Assembly: GCF_020523605.1 (NCBI RefSeq)
Contig: NZ_JAJAQI010000047.1
Coordinates: forward strand, 1 to 38,732
Direction: 5' to 3'
Origin: Roseicella aerolata
GTDB lineage: Bacteria > Pseudomonadota > Alphaproteobacteria > Acetobacterales > Acetobacteraceae
Length of the DNA: 38,732 nt
Shown here: positions 34,038 to 38,732 of the stretch, in pieces
Layout of the letters: every line of letters begins with the position of its first letter
How positions within the stretch are numbered: position 1 is the first letter of the stretch
Program-made: the position numbers and the translations under genes
The notes under the pieces: model-generated
The model's database searches: none
What the model was told of the DNA's origin: nothing
The model's input: the letters and a program-made list of their open reading frames with translations, nothing else

Positions 34038-34733
34038 GTGCTTGCCAAAGACATCATGACCACCAGCCTGCTCACCCTCACGCCCGATCTGTCGGTCGGG
34101 ACGGCCGCGCGGATGCTGGCCGAGCGTGGCGTCTCCGGCGCTCCGGTGGTGGATGCGCAGGGTTGCCTGCTGGGCATGCTGACCGAGGGTGACCTGATTC
34201 GCCGCCTGGCCGCGGTGACGGACAAGCCCCGGTCCTGGTTCCTCAGCCTCTTCGGCTCGGCCCCCGCGCAGGCGGACCACTATGCGCGCAGTCATGGCCG
34301 CAAGGTGCGGGACGTGATGACGGCCGAGGTGGAGACCGTGACGGAGGACACGCCGGTCGCCGAGGTCGCCGCACTGCTCGAGCGCCGCGCGATCCGCCGC
34401 GTGCCGGTGGTGCACGACGGCAAGCTGCGCGGCATCGTCTCGCGCGCCGACCTGCTGAAGGTGAGCCTTGCCGAACCGATGGGCACGTCCGGCGGCGCGG
34501 CCTCCGACCGGGAGATTGCCCAGGCGCTGTCGCAGGCAATGCGGGATCAGCCCTGGATCGACGCCTATTTCATCTTCCCCGAGGTGCGGGACGGCGTGGT
34601 TACCATCCATGGCTACTGCCGGTCGGAGGATGTGCAGCGCGGGCTGCGCGTGCTGGCCGAGGGCATCCCCGGGGTGCGCGAGGTCCGCGTCGTCACCGAG
34701 CCCACGCCCCTGCCCCTGATCGGCGGCCTCTGA
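34038..34733 (+). CDS. CBS-domain pair with C-terminal BON domain
   Basis: 231 residues. Two CBS domains (about 5-60 and 93-150) form an adenine-nucleotide-sensing Bateman module: AKDIMTTSLLTLTPD, GVSGAPVVDAQGCLLGMLTEGDL, then VRDVMTAEVETVTEDTPV, IRRVPVVHDGKLRGIVSRADLL. A BON domain (about 165-228; DGVVTIHGYCRSEDVQRGLRVLAE) follows, usually a membrane- or lipid-associated fold. There is no signal peptide, so it is probably cytoplasmic. The start is a GTG with GGGAGG seven bases upstream. This architecture is common in alphaproteobacteria; its ligand and partner are unknown. Confidence 0.92.
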   Translation: MLAKDIMTTSLLTLTPDLSVGTAARMLAERGVSGAPVVDAQGCLLGMLTEGDLIRRLAAVTDKPRSWFLSLFGSAPAQADHYARSHGRKVRDVMTAEVETVTEDTPVAEVAALLERRAIRRVPVVHDGKLRGIVSRADLLKVSLAEPMGTSGGAASDREIAQALSQAMRDQPWIDAYFIFPEVRDGVVTIHGYCRSEDVQRGLRVLAEGIPGVREVRVVTEPTPLPLIGGL

Positions 34734-34742
34734 CCGAAGGCG

Positions 34743-34776
34743 GCGGACCGGCGTTCGGAACTGAACGCCGGTCCGC
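34743..34776. repeat. Dispersed palindromic repeat, copy 1
   Basis: gcggaccggcgttc pairs perfectly with gaacgccggtccgc (14 bp, loop ggaact), nine bases after the CBS-BON stop. The arms closely match those of the repeat at 38115-38150. It could also act as a terminator. Confidence 0.7.
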
Positions 34777-34872
34777 TACGGCCTGAGTCCCGCGACGGGG
34801 CGACCACGCCTCGTCCACGCTCTGCCCTGGGCGCAGGCGGAACGGTTCGCACCAGCCGGCGTTGCCGCTGGC

Positions 34873-35613
34873 ATGCGCCGCTTCGCCCTGGCTCTCGCCT
34901 GCTGCCTCGCCGCCGCGCCTGCCAGCGCCGCCGTCTTCGACGAGTTCGAGGTTTTCGACGGTCGGGTCTCCGAGCCGGGGCAGCCGGAGCTGAATCTGCA
35001 TTTCAATCTCGGGCGCCGCGGACGGCTGGAGGAAGGCGGCGCGCCGCGCAACGGCGCGCTCTTCACGACGGAGATCGGCATCGCCACCGCGCCCTGGCAC
35101 CAGGTGGCGCTCTATCTGCCGGTGGCGCGGGAGTTCTCCGGCGATGCCTTCGGCGGCGGCTTCAAGCTGCGCAACACCATCGTCACGCCGGGCGCGGACA
35201 CCCGGCCCTTCGCCTTCGGCCTGGATATCGAGTTGCGGCACCAATCCTACCGCTTCACCAGCGCCGATTGGGGAATCACCTTACGGCCGATCATTGATAT
35301 CCGAACCGGCCCCTGGCAGCTGATCCTGAACCCGGCCGTGGAATTCCCGCTGGGGCGGGAGGGACCGATCTTCGCGCCCGCGCTGCGCGGCGTGCGACAG
35401 GTAGCGGAGCGGGCCTGGGTCGGCCTCGAGCATTTCATGGATTTCGGCCGAATCGACGGGCCCGCGAAGTCGGCCGGCCAGGCGCACCAGCTTTTCCTGA
35501 CGACCGACTTCCGGCTGGGGGAAAAGGTCGGGCTGCATCTTGGGGTCGGGCACGGGCTGACGCATGCCAGCGACCGCTGGGCGGGCAAGGTCATCCTCTA
35601 CATCGATTTCTGA
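34873..35613 (+). CDS. Exported beta-barrel-like protein of unknown function
   Basis: 246 residues with a signal peptide (MRRFALALACCLAAAPASAA) and a mature part made of alternating polar/hydrophobic strands (ELNLHFNLGR, HQVALYLPV, GFKLRNTIVT, FAFGLDIELRH, WGITLRPIIDIR, WQLILNPAVEFPLG, HQLFLTTDFRL, VGLHLGVGHGL). The last residue is phenylalanine in VILYIDF, the signature recognised by the outer-membrane assembly machinery. An eight- to twelve-stranded outer-membrane barrel is likely. The start lacks a clear ribosome site but is the only one giving the signal. No relative recognised; function unknown. It stands alone. Confidence 0.75.
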   Translation: MRRFALALACCLAAAPASAAVFDEFEVFDGRVSEPGQPELNLHFNLGRRGRLEEGGAPRNGALFTTEIGIATAPWHQVALYLPVAREFSGDAFGGGFKLRNTIVTPGADTRPFAFGLDIELRHQSYRFTSADWGITLRPIIDIRTGPWQLILNPAVEFPLGREGPIFAPALRGVRQVAERAWVGLEHFMDFGRIDGPAKSAGQAHQLFLTTDFRLGEKVGLHLGVGHGLTHASDRWAGKVILYIDF

Positions 35614-35639
35614 TCGGCCAGCCCCACGATCCGGCACCC

Positions 35640-35689
35640 GCCCTGGACCATCCGCAGGCTCGCCCTGCAGCCTGCCGACGGTCCAGGGC
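35640..35689. repeat. Bipartite 50-nt hairpin after the beta-barrel gene
   Basis: The outer stem gccctggacc/ggtccagggc (10 bp) encloses a symmetrical 4/4 internal loop and an inner stem gcaggct/agcctgc (7 bp) with an eight-base loop. It starts 26 bases after the stop at 35613. A terminator or a stable 3' RNA structure is likely. Confidence 0.5.
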
Positions 35690-36326
35690 CTTGCCCGGAA
35701 GCGAAGGGCCATACCGTTCCGCAACAACGCTGACGCATCGCTGCGGCCTCAGGCACCGGCGCCGCCTGCGGCGGCTCGGCTGTGCGGCCTCGGCCGCCGA
35801 TGGTGGCGACCGGTCAGGACCTGCACCGGTCGGTATCATGCCTCCGGGCGTCTCCACTGCGCGGCAGCCCCAGGCGCGGGCCAAACCGGACGATGCTGGC
35901 AAGTGCATGGCGACACCGCGCGGATGCCATCCTGCCTCGCCGCCCGGTACCCTGTGTGCAGGGCAGGATGGCGGCTGCGTGCCACACCATTGCCATACTG
36001 GTCCCCGCTGATAGGCCGGATGCGAGGAGCCGGGGCCCGCAGCCCTGACTCCACGCCAAGACGAACAGCGTGTCAGAGCCCAAGGGGTTGCCGCCCGGCC
36101 GCGCCGGCACGGTCGCCGGAGCCGGCCAGGCCTCCGGGCGCGGGCCGCCGCCGGCTGCGTGATGCATTCAGGGAGATCGCGAAAGCCCTGCCTCAAAAAT
36201 AGAATACTGTGTATCATTGGCGACATTGCGGCCTGGACGACTGCCGGATCGTCTCCGCACACGAGCCTGAGTTCGGCTCGAGTCACGCCGCGCGCGTTCC
36301 GGCACCACGCCGGGCAAAGCACCAGC

Positions 36327-36345
36327 GCAAGCGATAACCGCTTGC
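36327..36345. promoter_or_regulatory. Candidate operator for the TetR-family regulator
   Basis: gcaagcg and cgcttgc form a perfect 7-bp inverted repeat around ataac, ending 31 bases before the regulator's ATG. Size and position suit an autoregulatory TetR-family site. Confidence 0.4.
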
Positions 36346-36376
36346 AGGTACACTCCTTCTCAGGTTTCTGCCCGCC

Positions 36377-36991
36377 ATGGCCCAGGCCCAACCAATTCGA
36401 GACCTGTCCGCACGACGCGGCTACCACCACGGCAACCTGCGTGAGGCGCTGCTGGAAGCGGCACGCCAACTCGTCGCGGAGCGGGGACCCCAAGGCTTCA
36501 CGCTGACCGAGGCGGCGCGGCGAGCGGGCGTCTCCCCCTCCGCGCCCTACAGGCACTTCAAGGACCGCGAGGAGGTGCTGGCCGAACTCTGCCGGCGCGG
36601 CTTCGCGCTCTTCGGGCAGCGACTGCAGGCCGCGGCCGCCGGCGCGGTCAGCCCGGCGGAGGCGCTGCGCCGCATGGGGCCCGCCTATCTCGCCTTCGCC
36701 CGGGAGGAGCCGGGCTACTACGCCGCCATGTTCGCCTTCCAGCCGGTGCAGCCATCGGAGGAGGCCACCGACTCGGCGAAGGACGGCCCCTTCGAAGCGC
36801 TGGCCAATGCGGTTGCCGGCCTGCTGCCGAAGGATGAGCGGAATCCGCGAATCGTCGCGCTGCAGGTCTGGGCGCTCTCGCACGGCATGGCCATGCTGGA
36901 ACGCGCCGGCATGCCGCAGCCCGGCAGCGGTGCGCCCCCCGCCGAGGCGGTGCTGGATAGCGGCGTCACCGCCCTTCTGGGCCGGGAGTAG
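36377..36991 (+). CDS. TetR/AcrR-family transcriptional regulator
   Basis: 204 residues. The N-terminal helix-turn-helix domain is clear: GYHHGNLREALLEAARQLVAERG, then FTLTEAARRAGVSPSAPYRHFKDREEVLAEL (recognition helix around SPSAPYRHF). The C-terminal ligand domain (about 80-204) is helical with PAYLAFAREEPGYYAAMF, typical of the TetR_C_33/WHG-type subgroup. No obvious Shine-Dalgarno sequence precedes the ATG. It is convergent with the Bug-type binding-protein gene, so its regulon is not evident from position; autoregulation through the inverted repeat just upstream is plausible. Confidence 0.9.
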   Translation: MAQAQPIRDLSARRGYHHGNLREALLEAARQLVAERGPQGFTLTEAARRAGVSPSAPYRHFKDREEVLAELCRRGFALFGQRLQAAAAGAVSPAEALRRMGPAYLAFAREEPGYYAAMFAFQPVQPSEEATDSAKDGPFEALANAVAGLLPKDERNPRIVALQVWALSHGMAMLERAGMPQPGSGAPPAEAVLDSGVTALLGRE

Positions 36992-37093
36992 ATCTTCGCG
37001 GGGTCCGCGGCGACCGGCGCCGACACCCGCGGCGCAAGACGCCCGGCCGCGGGCCATGCCGGCCTGCGGAGGGGTGCCGCCCTGCCCTGTGCG

Positions 37094-38071
37094 TCAGTCG
37101 ACACTGGCGCCGGATCGGCGGACGATCGCGGCCCAGCGCGCGATGTCCGCCTCATGCACCCGCCGGAAGCCCTCCGGCGTGGTGTCGGCGGGCGGGGTGA
37201 TGCCCTGGCTGTCCACCAGCCAGGCGCGGAACTCGGGCGTCGCCAGGATCTTCGCCACCTCGGCATTCATCCGCTGGCGGATGGCGTCCGGCAGGCCGGG
37301 CGGGCCGAACAGCCCGTACCAGGTGCTGCTCTCGAAGCCTGGCAGGCCGCAGGCCTCCGCCGCCACCGGAACGCCCGGCAGCGCCGCGACGGGCTGGCCC
37401 ACCGTGACGCCGAGTGCCTTCACCTGGCCCTGCTGCACCGGCCCGATCGAGGGCCCAGTCTGGTTGAAGAAGAGATCGACATCGCCCGAGAGCAGCGCCT
37501 GCATCGCACCCGGCTGGCCGCGATAGGGCACATGCACCAGTTCGAGCCCGGCCGCCGCGGCGAATTGCGCGCCGGCCAGGTGGGTAGAGGCGCCATTGCC
37601 GGTCGAGGCATAATTGAGGGCGCCAGGCCGCGCCTTCGCCACCGCGATCAGTTCGGCGCAGCTTCGGTACTGCGGCCGCTTCTCCGGGTTGACCAGCAGC
37701 ACGTTCGGCACGTCGCCGAGCAGCGCGATATGCGTCACGTCCCGCAGCGGGTCGAAGGGCAGGCTGCGGTACAGCGTGGCATTGATCGCATGCGTGCCCG
37801 CGGTGCCGAGCAGGAAGGTGTAGCCGTCCGGCCGCGCCTTCGCGACCGCATCGCTGGCGATGTTGCCCCCGGCGCCGCTGCGGTTGTCGACAACCACCGG
37901 CTGGCCGAGGGCGCGCGTCAGCGGCTCGGCAAGCTTGCGGGCATAGATGTCGACGCCCGAGCCGTTCGGGAAGCCGCCGAGGATGGTGATCGGCCGACCT
38001 GGCCAGGCTTCCTGTGCCATGGCCGGCACGGCCAGAAGCGAGGCCAGCAGCAATGTCGCGCGTCGGAGCAT
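37094..38071 (-). CDS. Bug-family (TctC-like) substrate-binding protein
   Basis: 325-residue periplasmic binding protein of the tripartite tricarboxylate transporter class. It has a signal peptide (residues 1-19, MLRRATLLLASLLAVPAMA) and the family blocks WPGRPITILGGFPNGSGVD, VVVDNRSGAGGNIASDAVAKA, PDGYTFLLGTAGTHA and YASTGNGASTHLAGAQF. GGAGAG precedes the ATG. No TctA/TctB membrane genes are adjacent, which is common for this greatly expanded family. The ligand cannot be predicted; many bind carboxylates or amides. The promoter lies beyond 38071 next to the palindromic repeats. Confidence 0.93.
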   Translation of the reverse strand: MLRRATLLLASLLAVPAMAQEAWPGRPITILGGFPNGSGVDIYARKLAEPLTRALGQPVVVDNRSGAGGNIASDAVAKARPDGYTFLLGTAGTHAINATLYRSLPFDPLRDVTHIALLGDVPNVLLVNPEKRPQYRSCAELIAVAKARPGALNYASTGNGASTHLAGAQFAAAAGLELVHVPYRGQPGAMQALLSGDVDLFFNQTGPSIGPVQQGQVKALGVTVGQPVAALPGVPVAAEACGLPGFESSTWYGLFGPPGLPDAIRQRMNAEVAKILATPEFRAWLVDSQGITPPADTTPEGFRRVHEADIARWAAIVRRSGASVD

Positions 38072-38114
38072 TCGGGCTCTCCTTCCCGTTTCGCATGGCA
38101 GCCTAGCCGGCCAG

Positions 38115-38150
38115 AGCGGATCGGCCTTCAGAAATGAACGCCGATCCGCT
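38115..38150. repeat. Dispersed palindromic repeat, copy 2
   Basis: agcggatcggc-c-ttca pairs with tgaa-c-gccgatccgct around gaaa; one C-C mismatch interrupts 15 pairs. The right arm differs from copy 1 (34763-34777) by a single base, and that change is matched by a compensating change in the left arm (C-G in copy 1, T-A here). Confidence 0.7.
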
Positions 38151-38166
38151 GTAGTTCAGGAATTGC

Positions 38167-38215
38167 AGAGCAGATTCCCGCCGCCGGGCGTTCACGCCCG
38201 TCCGCGATCCGCTCT
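38167..38215. repeat. Degenerate third palindromic repeat
   Basis: The outer arms agagc-a-gat and atc-c-gctct and a perfect inner stem cgggcg/cgcccg with loop ttca resemble the repeat at 38115, with a less regular middle. It lies directly upstream of the racemase fragment. Confidence 0.4.
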
Positions 38216-38226
38216 AGGCTCGCGGG

Positions 38227-38475
38227 ATGAACCTGCAGGACTCTCGGCCGTCGCGCATCGCCCGCGGCGGCAAGGCCATTTACGGCGCGCCCCTGGGCAT
38301 CCTGATGCTGGAAGCACGCTTCCCCCGCATTCCCGGCGATATGGGCAATGCCGGCACCTGGCCTTTCCCGGTGCTCTACCGCGTGGTGCGCGGCGCCAGC
38401 CCGGAGCGGGTGGTACTGCAGGGCGCCCGCGGCCTGCTGCCGGATTTCATCGCCGCGGCGCAGGACCTCGTCGCC
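38227..38475 (+). pseudogene. 5' fragment of an Asp/Glu/hydantoin racemase-family gene
   Basis: The first ~83 residues match the N-terminus of this racemase family: IYGAPLGILMLEARFPRIPGDMGNAGTWPFPVLYRVV, then the helix LPDFIAAAQDLVA. Family members run on for some 150 residues more, starting with a strand and the first catalytic cysteine (usually TSCGF). Here the similarity stops abruptly near 38475 and the frame continues to 38652 with unrelated cysteine- and arginine-rich residues. No catalytic cysteine of the family is present, so the gene is broken, probably by insertion of the sequence that runs off the window. Confidence 0.7.
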
Positions 38476-38732
38476 CTAGTCTTACTGTGTCACTTGCTTC
38501 TTGGCCGTATACGCTGTTTCTGCAGGCAGCAGGGGCAGCGCGGGAGGAGGTGGACAAGGCCGACGGTGAGGCGGCGGCGAATGCTGGCGATTGAGTGCGG
38601 CACGTGGCGCTCAGGCCGGACCGGCACCGCGCGGCTGGAAGCCTTTGGATAGCGCAGGTGTCTTGAGCCGCCGCGCGGTGAAGCGGGATTGAGGGGGGAA
38701 AAGGCAGCGCTCGGCCACGAGGAAGCCGTAGG
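38476..38732 (-). other. Unrelated sequence replacing the racemase 3' end, with a partial open frame
   Basis: The sequence from about 38476 (starting ctagtcttactgtgtcac) is not a continuation of the racemase gene and is locally less GC-rich. On the minus strand an open frame enters from the window edge and stops at 38611, giving about 40 residues containing YGFLVAERCLFPPQSRFTAR. I cannot assign it to a transposase family. An insertion element or another rearrangement is the best guess. Confidence 0.3.

Larger units (their letters stand above)
35614..36376. other. Long intergenic region before the TetR gene
   Basis: About 760 bases without a convincing gene. Open frames of 100-120 codons exist on both strands but are histidine-, proline- and arginine-rich and lack family character. 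It contains the bipartite hairpin at 35640-35689, an AT-rich spot at 36193-36220 (caaaaatagaatactgtg) that may be a promoter, and the inverted repeat at 36327-36345. Confidence 0.45.

Noticed and set aside
35691-36167. Short open frames of 100-120 codons on both strands in the long intergenic region
   Set aside because: Composition is biased towards His, Pro, Arg and Cys, none has a ribosome site or motif, and frames on opposite strands overlap; coding is not supported.
1-38732. CRISPR arrays, phage genes, toxin-antitoxin pairs or biosynthetic clusters
   Set aside because: No regularly spaced repeats, phage structural or integrase genes, or recognisable defence or synthase genes were seen on either strand.

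Overview
The window comes from a very GC-rich bacterium (most of it near 70% G+C by eye). GTG and TTG starts, 1-4 base stop/start overlaps and the gene families point to an alphaproteobacterium of the Acetobacteraceae, most like Roseomonas and relatives. That assignment is an inference from gene style; no rRNA or other marker gene is present.

Layout. Bases 1-119 look like the right end of an IS21-family insertion sequence, followed by about 700 bp of less GC-rich, apparently gene-free DNA and one small hypothetical gene. From 10744 down to 1514 (minus strand) runs a tightly packed seven-gene unit: a dipeptide/oligopeptide-type ABC transporter (binding protein, two permeases, two ATPases) followed by a HyuB/HyuA-type ATP-dependent hydantoinase/oxoprolinase. 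Divergent from it lies a tandem pair of Lin0512-family genes of unknown function. Next come arsC and aqpZ, two duplicated orphan peptide-type binding proteins, a LivJ-like binding protein, a long-form isocitrate dehydrogenase, a small OmpA-domain protein, a CHAP-domain lipoprotein, a two-gene exported pair of unknown function and an orphan TRAP binding protein.

The 24.6-33.8 kb stretch carries histidine utilisation genes in two blocks. hutF plus a coupled short-chain dehydrogenase are on the minus strand. hutU-hutH-hutI plus a coupled PaaI-type thioesterase are on the plus strand. Between them sit a MOSC protein and a head-to-head lipid kinase / PAP2 phosphatase pair. Together hutH, hutU, hutI and hutF convert histidine to N-formylglutamate; the last enzyme (HutG) and the repressor HutC are not in the window.

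The right part has a CBS-BON protein, a beta-barrel-like exported protein, a TetR regulator with a candidate operator, a Bug/TctC-type binding protein, and the 5' part of an Asp/Glu/hydantoin racemase-family gene that is cut off near 38475 by unrelated sequence. Two closely related palindromic repeats, with a compensatory base-pair change, lie at 34743 and 38115, and a degenerate third copy follows at 38167.

Overall this is a catabolic and uptake region: six solute-binding proteins from four transporter classes, only one of them with its own membrane components here. No tRNA, rRNA or CRISPR array was seen. The most attractive unknowns are the Lin0512 pair next to the transporter-hydantoinase operon, the lipid kinase/phosphatase overlap, and the dispersed palindromic repeat.
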